Source: CAZMVY01 sp964617875
GTDB taxonomy: Bacteria > Planctomycetota > Phycisphaerae > UBA1845 > PWPN01
Reading direction: 5' to 3'
Length of the DNA stretch: 30,677 nucleotides
NCBI GenBank assembly: GCA_964617875.1
Contig: CAZUAI010000067.1
Coordinates: 1 to 30,677 of the forward strand
Part shown: positions 16,449-24,853 of the stretch, piece after piece
Numbering within the stretch: the first letter of the stretch is position 1
Layout: every line of letters starts with the position of its first letter
Translations under genes and position numbers: made by a program
The notes under the pieces: model-generated
What the model saw: only the letters and a program-made list of their open reading frames with translations
Databases searched by the model: none
What the model was told of the DNA's origin: nothing

Positions 16449-17762
16449 TCACCGCGTCGTTCGCAGAGGGTCGCTGCCGCCGGCCGTGTCGGCCCGGTCG
16501 CGAGGGCGGGGGATGGCCGCCATGACGGCCTGGAAGAACTCGACGTCCTTCTGCACGATTGCCTTCTTCATCAGGTCCTGCACGTACCGGTCCTGCATCT
16601 CCTGGTAGCGCTGCTCAAGCATCCGCTCGGCGATCTGCGGCTGCGCTTCCTCGAACGTCATCCGGCGGCCGGGCGTGGCCCCGTCGCAACGAACGATGAA
16701 GAACGCATCCGAGCCCTCGAGCACATCGCTCACCTCGCCGGGCTGCATCTGGAAGAGCCGGTCCGCGGCCGCGCGATAGCGGGCGCGGAGGCTGTCCGGG
16801 CCGATTTCGTCCCACGCCCCGCCGTCGTCGCTGTGCGGGCCGTCGGAGTACGCCTTGGCCACGGCGGCAAACGCGACGCCGCTGTCCAGCTCCTGCTTCG
16901 CCCGCGCGATCTTGCTGCGGGCGGCCTCCTTGGCCGCGGCCAATTCGGCGGCCGTGGCCGAACCCCGCGGTTTCCGCAGCGATCCCTCGAAGCTCACCTC
17001 GATGAGCGACATCTTCGCCCGCGGCTTCGTGGTGAAATCCGCGAGGTGCTCGTCGTAGTACTTCTTCAGGTCGGTGCGCTTCGGGTGTTCGGCGAGCGGC
17101 TTGAACCGGTCGGCGAGGAACTTGTGAACGAGGAACCGCCGCTTCGTCTTCTCGCGCAGGTCGGCGACGGTCATGCTGCGTTCGGCGAGGTACTTCTCGA
17201 ATTTCGCGTGCAGGCCGCCGAACTTCAGGTTGACCATCTGCTGGATCTCGGCATCGGCCGCCTTGAGGTACTGCTCTTCTTCCTCCTTGGCGAGCCCCTT
17301 GCTCGCCTCCCGGTAGACGACCGCGACATACAGCTCCCGCTCGATCTCGCGGCGGACCAGCAACGCTGCCTTGTTCATGTATTGCTGCGGCGGGAGGGCG
17401 GCGGCGGCCTTTTCCAGTTCCTCGCGGATGGGCATGAGCACATCCTCGATGCTGATCGTGTCGCTGTTGACGAACATCACAGGCGAGCCGACAGTGCCCG
17501 GGGGCAGGACCGGGCCGGGCATCGGAGGCCCGGCCGGTGCGCTCGTGGGAGCGCTGGTCGGGCCGCTGGTCGTTCCGGCGGCGGCGAGCCGGTCCAGCCC
17601 CGTCGCCGCCAAATCGGTCCTTGCATTCGACTGGGCCACCCGGTACTCGCGCCGATAGGGATTCGGCCCCTTTGCCTTCTTCTGGTCCGTGTCGCAGCCC
17701 GTCCCCGCGACCGCGCCGGCGACAATCCCCGCGACCAACAGCCCGCCTCGTTTCCAATGCAT
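16449..17762 (-). CDS. Parvulin-type peptidylprolyl isomerase, membrane or lipid anchored
   Basis: The 437-aa protein resembles the PrsA/SurA group of extracytoplasmic folding factors. It has a hydrophobic N-terminus ending at Cys23 (GTGC, a weak lipobox because Gly is at -3), a Pro/Ala/Thr-rich linker at about 60-90, a SurA-like helical chaperone region, and a C-terminal PPIC domain: AKMSLIEVSF, then FAAVAKAYSDGPHSDDGGAWDEIG, FQMQPGEVSDVL and FFIVRCDG. These are the usual rotamase landmarks, so proline isomerisation is plausible. The ATG at 17762 lies six bases after a perfect TATAAT, so the mRNA may have no leader. It is divergent from the cytochrome c assembly gene, whose product also works outside the membrane. 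Confidence 0.87.
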   Translation of the reverse strand: MHWKRGGLLVAGIVAGAVAGTGCDTDQKKAKGPNPYRREYRVAQSNARTDLAATGLDRLAAAGTTSGPTSAPTSAPAGPPMPGPVLPPGTVGSPVMFVNSDTISIEDVLMPIREELEKAAAALPPQQYMNKAALLVRREIERELYVAVVYREASKGLAKEEEEQYLKAADAEIQQMVNLKFGGLHAKFEKYLAERSMTVADLREKTKRRFLVHKFLADRFKPLAEHPKRTDLKKYYDEHLADFTTKPRAKMSLIEVSFEGSLRKPRGSATAAELAAAKEAARSKIARAKQELDSGVAFAAVAKAYSDGPHSDDGGAWDEIGPDSLRARYRAAADRLFQMQPGEVSDVLEGSDAFFIVRCDGATPGRRMTFEEAQPQIAERMLEQRYQEMQDRYVQDLMKKAIVQKDVEFFQAVMAAIPRPRDRADTAGGSDPLRTTR

Positions 17763-17768
17763 GGCGGC

Positions 17769-17777
17769 ATTATAGCA
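17769..17777 (-). promoter_or_regulatory. Extended -10 promoter for the PPIase gene, predicted leaderless
   Basis: The minus strand reads TGCTATAAT, a perfect extended -10 element (TGn plus TATAAT). Six bases (GCCGCC) separate it from the ATG at 17762, which places the expected transcription start on the A of the start codon. No TTGACA-like -35 box is seen, as is usual for extended -10 promoters. There is no ribosome site between the box and the ATG. Confidence 0.6.
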
Positions 17778-17909
17778 GCTCGCGTGCCGGCCGCCGCAAC
17801 CGGCGGGTGCCGCCCGAGGTTTCTCAGGATTGAGGGGGCGGGACGAACCCTGTCGAGTCTGTGACGTCCCGGACATCCGGAGGCCCTGCTACTCCGACAC
17901 AAGAACGCC

Positions 17910-17915
17910 TATAAT
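17910..17915 (+). promoter_or_regulatory. TATAAT -10 box for the cytochrome c assembly gene
   Basis: A six-of-six TATAAT lies 72 bases before the ATG chosen for the CcsBA gene and 8 bases before an out-of-frame ATG at 17924. No -35 match lies 16-19 bases upstream. With the PPIase box on the other strand, it makes 17763-17987 a divergent promoter region; nothing else gene-like is seen there. Confidence 0.45.
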
Positions 17916-17987
17916 CTCCGACTATGCCAAACCTCGGTGCGAACCGGGGGGACGGCATCCGTACTGCCCCGGAGCGACGATTTGAGT

Positions 17988-20900
17988 ATGCCAACCGACG
18001 ACACGGCCGCAGGTCAGTGCCCCATTACGCACCGTCAGGGATGGTGCCCGTTTGCCGCCGCCTACCGCCGGCTCGGCAGCACGGGGTTCGGCATGACGCT
18101 GCTGGTGCTGATTTTTCTCTACAGTTCCGTCGGCTCGGCCCTGCCGCCCGTGCGGCAGGGCGTGTTGGCGGACTGGCTTGGTTGGGAGGCCCTGCGCTTC
18201 GAAATGACCGAGATGGAGTGGTTCAGCACGCCGCTCTTCGTCGCGATGGTTTGCGCGTTTTGCCTGTCGATCCTCGCAGCGACGGTCCGCCGTATTCCGC
18301 TGAATCTCGCCCGACTCGGCGAGTGGGTCGTCCATGCCGGCATCGTCGTCATGGTCATCGGCTGCCTGATCTACTTCGGGCGGAAGATCGAGGGCGACGC
18401 GGTGATCTACCAGCGGAGCGCGATCATCACAACGGCCGGTTCGACGGCCCCGGTCAGGCTCGTCATCCGCCCGGAGGCAAGCGTGGACGTCGGCACGGGT
18501 GACGACCGGTACCGGATTTCGGTCTCGCGGATCATGCCGCGGCACGAGGCGTTCGCGGGCGACACGAAGGGCGAACCGGCTACCGCCGTGTGGTTCGACG
18601 TGCAGAGGGTCAGCCGCACACAGCCGGCACGTTTCACCCGTCTGGTGATCGTCGGGCACCCGGAACTGACGCGGGATCTTGCCTCCGTCGGGGGCGGGCT
18701 CGGCGAGCGCCCGCTGGACCCCGGCATCCGCATCGACCTCGACTACGAACCGCAGGAGGCTTTCTTTCTGGACCATACGGCGGCCGTCTACGCCCGGCTC
18801 GATCCTCGCGGCGAGTGGATCGAGGCGCCGCTTCCGAGGCTGCCTCGCTACGCAGAGCACGTTTCGGCATCGGCGGACGTCTGGCCGCCCGCCGAGGGGC
18901 CGCCTCCGCCGCCAAGGCCGATCGACATAGAGGCCGTCCCGTGCAGCAAGGACGCGCAGGCCCTCGCGGGAGTCAGGCTCCGCGCGGTCGGCTTCCTGCC
19001 GTACGCCCGGATGGACGCGCGCTGGGGCCCCGGCGGCGACCGGCTCAACCCCGTGGTGCGTTTCTCCCTGACGGACGGTGCGAACCGCCGCACGTACGAA
19101 CTGGCGGCGTTCGACCCGGTCCGGAACCGCGTCGAGTTCGAGGAATCGCGGTTCCGCATCGAGTTCGCCTGGGCGAATTCCGGCGAGGAACGCGAGCGGC
19201 TGACCGCTCCGCACAAGCCCCGCCTCGAGTTCCGCATCGCCGGCCGGGACACGCCGGTGGAGATGCCCCTGAGCGCCCTGCTGGACAAGGGCCCGCAACC
19301 CGTGCCCGGCACGGACTGCACGGTGACGCTGGCCTCCTCCGCCGTCATGCCGGGTTTCCCGCTGATGAGCGAGGCGCTTCGCGGCAAGACCGACACGGTC
19401 GCAATCGTCCGCGTCGAGCGCGGCGGGAAGAGGTTCCAGCGGCTCGTCTTCGCCACATTCGAGGACCAGAGCCGCGACTTCGACGAGAACCACACCCCGC
19501 TGCCCGTTCTCGTCGATCCCGACGTCCGCATCCGGTTGCTCGACCCGTCCCCGGGCGCGATGCGGTTGATTGCCGGTCCGACCGGGGATTCCTGCGAGGC
19601 CGTCATCGACAACACCGACGGCAGCCAGGTCCGGCACACGCTTCCCGTCGGCGGCCAGGCCGCGACAACGCAGAGGACCCTGCCCATTGCCGTGGAGGCG
19701 ATCATTCCCAGGGCCGTACAGGAGACGCGGCCGGCGATCGTGCCCAGAAGCCTCCGGCAACCCATGCAGAGCGTCGGCGCGGCGATGTCCCTGCTCGCCG
19801 TCGAGGTGGACGACGGCACGAATCGGCAGCGCGTATGGCTGCCGTTCAACCAGTACGTGTTTCCGGACGCCGGCTATGCCTATGCCGAGCGGTTCCAGTA
19901 CGGGAGCTACGCACCACAGACCGTCGCGCTGTCGGACGGACGCACGCTCGAATTGCTCTACTCCCGCCAGCGACGCTATCTGCCCGCGGCCGTCGCCCTG
20001 GAGCGCTTCGTGCTCGAAACGCACCCCGGCGGCCAGCGCGAGCGCGACTTCATCAGCCTCGTGCGGTTCTGGGACGGCCGGGAAAACCGCTGGTCGCCGA
20101 TCCGCGAGGTGCGGTCCAACCATCCGGCGCAGTTCGGCGGCCTGTGGTTCTATCAGGCCGAGTGGGATCCGCGGAACGAGGCGCTGACCGTCCTCGGCGT
20201 CGGCAACCGCGAGGGAATCGGTACGATGCTCCTCGGCATCCTGCTGTCGATCGCGGGCATGACCTACAGCTTCTACGTCAAGCCGCAGATCACGCGGCGA
20301 ACCGCCGGAGGAAACCGGATCGCGATGAGCGAGGTCGCCGGTCCGGGGCCGACCGGGACCGGGAAACGCTCCCGCATGGGGCTCACCGCCATCGCCGCCC
20401 CGTTGCTCGTCCTGCTGCTGTCCCGGGACGCTGCGCGGGCGGAGTCGCCTTCGTTCGCGCAGCAGGTCGATCTGTCGCGAATACGGCTCATCGCCGTCCA
20501 GCACGACGGGCGGGTCAAGCCGTTTGACACGCTCGCCCGGGAGATCGTACAGCACATCACCGGCGGCAGCGTGTTCGACGGACAGGACCCCGTCTTCACC
20601 TACCTCGATCTGATGCTGAACCCGACCGCATACGCCCGTCGCAACCTGATCTACGTCGGCAAGGCCCGTGTCCGTGAACACCTGATCCGCGCCGCCGAAG
20701 GCCAGCTGGCGGAGGCCGACACCGCCCGCATCCGGCGGACCCGGCGGGTGTCCCCCGCGGTCCTCGCGCTGCCGGCCGTGCAACAGGCGATCGAGGAACT
20801 CGAACGCGACATGATGACGACCGCGCGGGACGCGAACCTGCTGCGGTCCGCTCAGGCGCTGGCCGACGACGGCGTGTTGCGTTCCGAGCTGCGCGTCATA

Positions 20901-22334
20901 CCCGTGCCCGGGGCCGCCGAGAAAGCGCGATGGTTGTCTTTCGACGAGGCCGTGGGCGAGGGCGCGGCCGCTGCCGGCCTTCCCGTGGAGTGCCGTGCCG
21001 AGTTGCAGGCGGCATGGAAAAACCTGCAGGCCGCCTGGCCGACAGGCGATGCCGCCGCCGCGAACCGCGCCATGGACCGCCTGGCCGATGTGCTGCCCCG
21101 CATCGAGCCTCGCCTGTATCCGCCGCACGCCCGGCTTTCCTGGGAACACTGGTACTACCGCCACAACAAGCTCCTGGCCGCGTGGGTCTTGTATCTGGCG
21201 GCGTTCCTCTGCCTCCTGCCGGCGTTTCTGATGCGCAGCGGCGTGGCCCGGCGCGTCGGCATGGCCGCCTTCGTCGCCGCGCTGGTGCTGCACACGGTCT
21301 CGACGGGCGTTCGCTGGTACGTCGCCCGGCGGTTTCCGACGGCCAACATGTTCGAGGCGGTGACGGCGGCGGCGTGGTCCGGCGCGGCGATCGCCCTCAT
21401 CCTCGAGGTCTGGCTCCGCCGCAACCCGGCGCGGAACCTCTTTGCCCTGGGGGCCTCCTTCTGCGGAGCCCTGGCGCTGGGCTGTGGCTACTTCATGACC
21501 AACCTGCTCAACTCGAACATCTCCAACCCCATGCCGATTCTCAATACCGTGTGGCTGAAAATCCACGTCACGCTGATCCTCATCAGCTACGTCCTGATCG
21601 GCGTGAGCTTCGTCACCGCCATGCTCTATCTCGTGCTTCGAGGCGTGGCCCGCGTCTCGGGGGGGCGGCGGACGGAACCGACGGGTACCGAGACGGCGGC
21701 GTCCGCCGCGATGGCCGACGAGATCGCCGCGATCATCGGACAGGGGCCGCACGACACAGCGAATCCTGCGTTCCGCAAGGCTCTGACATGGCTCTCGCTG
21801 ATCGGTTGCGCGGTCCTGGCCATCCTGCTTGGTGGGCCGATCCTGCAGTCGGTCAAGGCCGTGTCGGCGGCCGAAACCGTGGGTGCCGCCGTGGGACGGG
21901 CGACCTATGTGCTGCTGCTGACCGCGACCGTCGCGATCGGTCCGGCGTTCCTGATCTGGCTCCTGGCGGGCACGGCCCGCATCGTCTTTGGACGGGACGA
22001 CGCCGTGTCGTCGGGGCCGAGGGCTCCGCTGGCGACCGTGCTCGACGGCTCGACGATGCTCCTGATCCGGCTCGCGTTTGTCACTTTGTGGATCGGCATT
22101 ATCCTCGGGGCGGCGTGGGCCGACGTGTCCTGGGGCCGCCCGTGGGGCTGGGATCCGAAAGAGGTCTTCGCCCTGAACACGTGGTTGATCTTCGTCGGCC
22201 TGATCCACGTTCGGCTCAATGTCAGGGACAAAGGCCTCTGGACCGCCGTGCTGGCCGTCGCCGGGTTCGTCGTGATGATGTTCAACTGGATCGGCGTGAA
22301 CTTCTTTATCGTCGGCCTTCACAGCTACGCATGA
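17988..22334 (+). CDS. ccsBA: Cytochrome c assembly (system II) ResB-CcsA fusion protein
   Basis: CcsBA exports heme and joins it to CxxCH motifs of c-type cytochromes outside the membrane. The 1448-aa product fuses ResB (CcsB) and CcsA. The four heme-handling histidines are present: His116 in the ResB part (VVHAGIVV), His1193 (LKIHVTL), His1407 (GLIHVRLN) and His1445 (GLHSYA), with the WWD motif WGRPWGWDPKE at about 1382-1393. A large soluble ResB domain fills about 140-730, and a second periplasmic domain (from about 820, with AVQHDGRVKPFDTLARE) precedes the CcsA helices. It is much longer than Helicobacter-type CcsBA (about 900-1000). ATG 17988 is preferred to GTG 17937, which has no ribosome site; GGAG lies 13 bases upstream of the ATG. 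Confidence 0.92.
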   Translation: MPTDDTAAGQCPITHRQGWCPFAAAYRRLGSTGFGMTLLVLIFLYSSVGSALPPVRQGVLADWLGWEALRFEMTEMEWFSTPLFVAMVCAFCLSILAATVRRIPLNLARLGEWVVHAGIVVMVIGCLIYFGRKIEGDAVIYQRSAIITTAGSTAPVRLVIRPEASVDVGTGDDRYRISVSRIMPRHEAFAGDTKGEPATAVWFDVQRVSRTQPARFTRLVIVGHPELTRDLASVGGGLGERPLDPGIRIDLDYEPQEAFFLDHTAAVYARLDPRGEWIEAPLPRLPRYAEHVSASADVWPPAEGPPPPPRPIDIEAVPCSKDAQALAGVRLRAVGFLPYARMDARWGPGGDRLNPVVRFSLTDGANRRTYELAAFDPVRNRVEFEESRFRIEFAWANSGEERERLTAPHKPRLEFRIAGRDTPVEMPLSALLDKGPQPVPGTDCTVTLASSAVMPGFPLMSEALRGKTDTVAIVRVERGGKRFQRLVFATFEDQSRDFDENHTPLPVLVDPDVRIRLLDPSPGAMRLIAGPTGDSCEAVIDNTDGSQVRHTLPVGGQAATTQRTLPIAVEAIIPRAVQETRPAIVPRSLRQPMQSVGAAMSLLAVEVDDGTNRQRVWLPFNQYVFPDAGYAYAERFQYGSYAPQTVALSDGRTLELLYSRQRRYLPAAVALERFVLETHPGGQRERDFISLVRFWDGRENRWSPIREVRSNHPAQFGGLWFYQAEWDPRNEALTVLGVGNREGIGTMLLGILLSIAGMTYSFYVKPQITRRTAGGNRIAMSEVAGPGPTGTGKRSRMGLTAIAAPLLVLLLSRDAARAESPSFAQQVDLSRIRLIAVQHDGRVKPFDTLAREIVQHITGGSVFDGQDPVFTYLDLMLNPTAYARRNLIYVGKARVREHLIRAAEGQLAEADTARIRRTRRVSPAVLALPAVQQAIEELERDMMTTARDANLLRSAQALADDGVLRSELRVIPVPGAAEKARWLSFDEAVGEGAAAAGLPVECRAELQAAWKNLQAAWPTGDAAAANRAMDRLADVLPRIEPRLYPPHARLSWEHWYYRHNKLLAAWVLYLAAFLCLLPAFLMRSGVARRVGMAAFVAALVLHTVSTGVRWYVARRFPTANMFEAVTAAAWSGAAIALILEVWLRRNPARNLFALGASFCGALALGCGYFMTNLLNSNISNPMPILNTVWLKIHVTLILISYVLIGVSFVTAMLYLVLRGVARVSGGRRTEPTGTETAASAAMADEIAAIIGQGPHDTANPAFRKALTWLSLIGCAVLAILLGGPILQSVKAVSAAETVGAAVGRATYVLLLTATVAIGPAFLIWLLAGTARIVFGRDDAVSSGPRAPLATVLDGSTMLLIRLAFVTLWIGIILGAAWADVSWGRPWGWDPKEVFALNTWLIFVGLIHVRLNVRDKGLWTAVLAVAGFVVMMFNWIGVNFFIVGLHSYA

Positions 22335-22352
22335 CAACGAAGGCCAGGCCCC

Positions 22353-23459
22353 ATGGGAAACGACCCGATTCATCTGCTCGACCAGACGCCGGATTCGCTC
22401 GCCGCCTGGTGCGCCTCGCGCGAGATGCCGCCCTATCGGGCCCGGCAGGTTCTCGAGTGGGTCTACGGCCGGTCGGCGACGGCGTTTGATGGGATGACGA
22501 ACCTGCCCGCGCGGCTGCGGAAGGACCTCGCCGGGCACTTCGTGATCTACGCCTCGACGGTCGTTGCCCGCCGTGCGGCGTCGGACGGCACCACGAAGCT
22601 CCTGCTTCGCTGGCCCGACGGGGCGACGAGCGAGTGCGTCCTGATCCCCGAGGAGGAGCGCAATACGGCCTGCATTTCCAGCCAGGTCGGCTGCCCCGTG
22701 CGGTGTAGCTTCTGTGCCAGCGGCGCCGACGGACTGGAACGGCAACTCACCGCCGGCGAGATCGTCGAGCAGGCGATGCGGGTCCGCTCCCTGCTGGACG
22801 CCGGAGCGGGCGGCGCGGCCCGCCTCAGCAACGTCGTCGTCATGGGCATCGGCGAGCCGCTCGCCAATTACGATGCCGTGCTCGCCGCCATCCGCGCCAT
22901 CAACGCCCCGTGGGGGATGAACATCGGGGCCCGCAAGATCACGCTCAGCACCGTCGGCCTGCCGCGGCAGATCCGCCGCCTCGCCGATGAGGGCCTCCAG
23001 ATCAACCTCGCGATCTCGCTCCACGCGGCGGCGGACGACGTTCGCCGCCGCCTCATCCCGTGGGCCGAGCGGGTGACAATCCTCGATTTGGTGGACGCCG
23101 CGCGGTATTATTTCACGAAGACCGGCCGCGAGGTCACGCTCGAGTACGTGATGCTGGCCGGCGTCAACGTCCGCCAGGCCGACGCGCGGCGGCTTGCCCG
23201 GGTCGCAGGCCGGATGCGGTGCAACGTGAACCTGATCCCGTATAATCCCGTCGAGGGTCAGGGGTACGAACGGCCCGGCGATGCGGCGATGGACCGGTTC
23301 GCCCGTGACCTGCGGAACCTTGGCGTCAACGCCCACATCCGCCGGAGCCGGGGGCTGGACATCGAGGCCGCGTGCGGACAGTTGCGGGCGGAGTTGTCGG
23401 GCGGAGAAGGGGGCCGGGTGATCAGGACGGAGAGACCGGGTAACGGACTGACGGAGTGA
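22353..23459 (+). CDS. rlmN: Dual-specificity 23S rRNA/tRNA methyltransferase RlmN (radical SAM)
   Basis: RlmN adds a methyl group to C2 of A2503 in 23S rRNA and of A37 in some tRNAs. In this 368-aa protein the radical SAM cluster cysteines are C114, C118 and C121 (CPVRCSFC). The two mechanistic cysteines are present: C107, seven residues before the cluster as in the E. coli enzyme, and C341 near the C-terminus. GIGEPL, the S/T-rich KITLSTVG and SLHA strands, and LIPYNPV are all family marks. A2503 methylation without Cfr-type changes is the expected role. The gene starts 18 bases after ccsBA and is followed 16 bases later by the TIM-barrel gene, so the three may share a transcript. Confidence 0.94.
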   Translation: MGNDPIHLLDQTPDSLAAWCASREMPPYRARQVLEWVYGRSATAFDGMTNLPARLRKDLAGHFVIYASTVVARRAASDGTTKLLLRWPDGATSECVLIPEEERNTACISSQVGCPVRCSFCASGADGLERQLTAGEIVEQAMRVRSLLDAGAGGAARLSNVVVMGIGEPLANYDAVLAAIRAINAPWGMNIGARKITLSTVGLPRQIRRLADEGLQINLAISLHAAADDVRRRLIPWAERVTILDLVDAARYYFTKTGREVTLEYVMLAGVNVRQADARRLARVAGRMRCNVNLIPYNPVEGQGYERPGDAAMDRFARDLRNLGVNAHIRRSRGLDIEAACGQLRAELSGGEGGRVIRTERPGNGLTE

Positions 23460-23475
23460 CTCTGCGGAGCAGTTT

Positions 23476-24309
23476 ATGAACCCTCTCGAAATCGGCGTAT
23501 GCTCTTGGTCGCTGGCGATCAAGGACCTGGCGAAGACCTTTGAGACCATCAGGCAGGAACTGGACATCCGAGCCGTTCAGGTCGGCTTCTTCGGCGAACA
23601 GATCCCGGCGGAGGCCGACCACGACCGCATCGTCGAACTCGTGCGCAACTGCGGCCTCACGGCCACGGCGACGTGCATCGGGTTCACCGGCGAGGATTAC
23701 TCCACCATTCAACGGATTGCCGCCACGGGCGGCTTCGTGCCCGATGACCTCTTCGAGGAACGATTCGAGCAGACCGTCCGCACGGCGAAACTCACGGCCA
23801 GACTGGGCCTGAAGATGCTCGCCGCCCACGTCGGCTTCGTTCCGCACGATCCGGGCGACCCGAAATACCAGGTCATCGTGGATCGGCTTCGCCGTGTCAC
23901 CGACGCGCTGGGGGAGATCGGCATCACGCTGCTGATGGAGACCGGGCAGGAGAAGGCCGAGGCCCTCGTGCAGTTCATGGACGACGTCGGACGGCCGAAC
24001 GTACGGGCCAACTTCGACTGCGCCAACATGGTGCTCTACGGCGCCGGCGACCCGGTCGAGGCCGTCGATATCCTCGGCAAGCGCATCGCGCACGTACACA
24101 TGAAGGACGCCACCTGGTCGTCCACGCCCGGGAAGACGTGGGGCCAGGAAGTCCCCCTCGGCGACGGCGACGCGGACATCCCGCGCGTCGTCAGCAGGCT
24201 TCGCGCCATCGGCTACCAGGGACCGCTGGTCATCGAACGGGAAGGCGGCACGAACCGCCTGGGCGACATCCAGGACGGCGCCGAGCTGCTGAGATCGCTG
24301 CTGGGCTGA
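23476..24309 (+). CDS. Sugar phosphate isomerase/epimerase family (xylose isomerase-like TIM barrel)
   Basis: The 277-aa protein has the AP-endonuclease-2-type TIM barrel of the sugar isomerase/epimerase family. Likely metal ligands can be read in order: E155 (LLMETGQE), D181 (NFDCANM), the His pair at 206/208 (AHVHMKD) and E254 (LVIEREGG). The family holds keto-sugar epimerases, inosose isomerases and hydroxypyruvate isomerase, and Planctomycetes have many copies, so the substrate cannot be told. The ATG has GGAG six bases before it. Its TGA is followed at once by the reverse-strand stop of the FliN-like gene, so the two genes abut with no spacer. Confidence 0.88.
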   Translation: MNPLEIGVCSWSLAIKDLAKTFETIRQELDIRAVQVGFFGEQIPAEADHDRIVELVRNCGLTATATCIGFTGEDYSTIQRIAATGGFVPDDLFEERFEQTVRTAKLTARLGLKMLAAHVGFVPHDPGDPKYQVIVDRLRRVTDALGEIGITLLMETGQEKAEALVQFMDDVGRPNVRANFDCANMVLYGAGDPVEAVDILGKRIAHVHMKDATWSSTPGKTWGQEVPLGDGDADIPRVVSRLRAIGYQGPLVIEREGGTNRLGDIQDGAELLRSLLG

Positions 24310-24756
24310 TCACCGCCCCAGGGCGAGGATCTTCTCCTCGAGCGTCCCGATGTGCGTGACGCGGAGGCCGAAGTTCTCGCCGACCTTGACGGCCTGTCCC
24401 AGGCCGATCGACTTGTTGTTGATCATGAGGTCGAGCGGGGCGTCGGCGGGCTTCTCGAACTCGATGATCGCCCCCGTGTTCAACCCGACCACGCGGCTGA
24501 CGGGCATCCTGCACTCGGCCAGCTTGACGATCACCGGGACCTCGATCTTCAGGATCCTGCCGAGGTCCGTCGGCTGTGACGCGCCCGGCGGCGCCGGCTT
24601 TGCGTCGGCAGACGGCGGCGATTCCCGCGTCGGCAGCGGCGCGCCATCGGCCGGACTCGCCGTGGCCTGGGCCTCATCCGGCGTGCCCTCGGCCTCGTGG
24701 GCCAGTTGCTCCGCCTGCGCCAACAGTGAATCAATGTCGTCCTGAGTTGCGCTCAC
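24310..24756 (-). CDS. fliN: FliN-like flagellar motor switch (SpoA domain) protein
   Basis: The 148-aa product ends in a SpoA/C-ring domain of about 80 residues: ILKIEVPVIVKLAECRMPVSRVVGL, then GAIIEFEK, LDLMINNKSIGLGQAVKVGENFGLRVTHI. FliN forms the base of the flagellar C-ring and takes part in rotation switching and export. The N-terminus, SATQDDIDSLLAQA, resembles the FliM/FliY peptide that binds phosphorylated CheY, and an acidic, Pro/Ala-rich linker joins the two parts. GTG at 24756 is used because AAGGGGAT lies just upstream. The gene sits 97 bases behind fabF, with no flagellar neighbours; that spacer holds a GATAAT box but no clear -35, so its own promoter is possible. A type III secretion SpoA protein is the alternative. 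Confidence 0.85.
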   Translation of the reverse strand: MSATQDDIDSLLAQAEQLAHEAEGTPDEAQATASPADGAPLPTRESPPSADAKPAPPGASQPTDLGRILKIEVPVIVKLAECRMPVSRVVGLNTGAIIEFEKPADAPLDLMINNKSIGLGQAVKVGENFGLRVTHIGTLEEKILALGR

Positions 24757-24853
24757 GCACAGATCCCCTTGCGCACCCTCTCCGCGCACGGCCCCTCGCG
24801 CCCACTCAATTATCGGTCGATACTCAGCACGACTTGAGGCGAAAAGCCGTCGC

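Noticed and set aside
12144..17864. Long plus-strand frames of 683, 718 and 651 aa
   Set aside because: They mirror birA, the 835-aa protein and the PPIase, which have signal peptides, motifs and ribosome sites on the minus strand.
17924..18502. 192-aa frame with an ATG 8 bases after TATAAT
   Set aside because: It overlaps the ResB part in another frame and has no recognisable features. The promoter more likely serves ccsBA.
17922..23567. 1881-aa open frame on the minus strand
   Set aside because: It lies opposite ccsBA and rlmN, is rich in Arg, His, Asp and Pro, and has no domain pattern. It is a shadow of GC-rich coding DNA.
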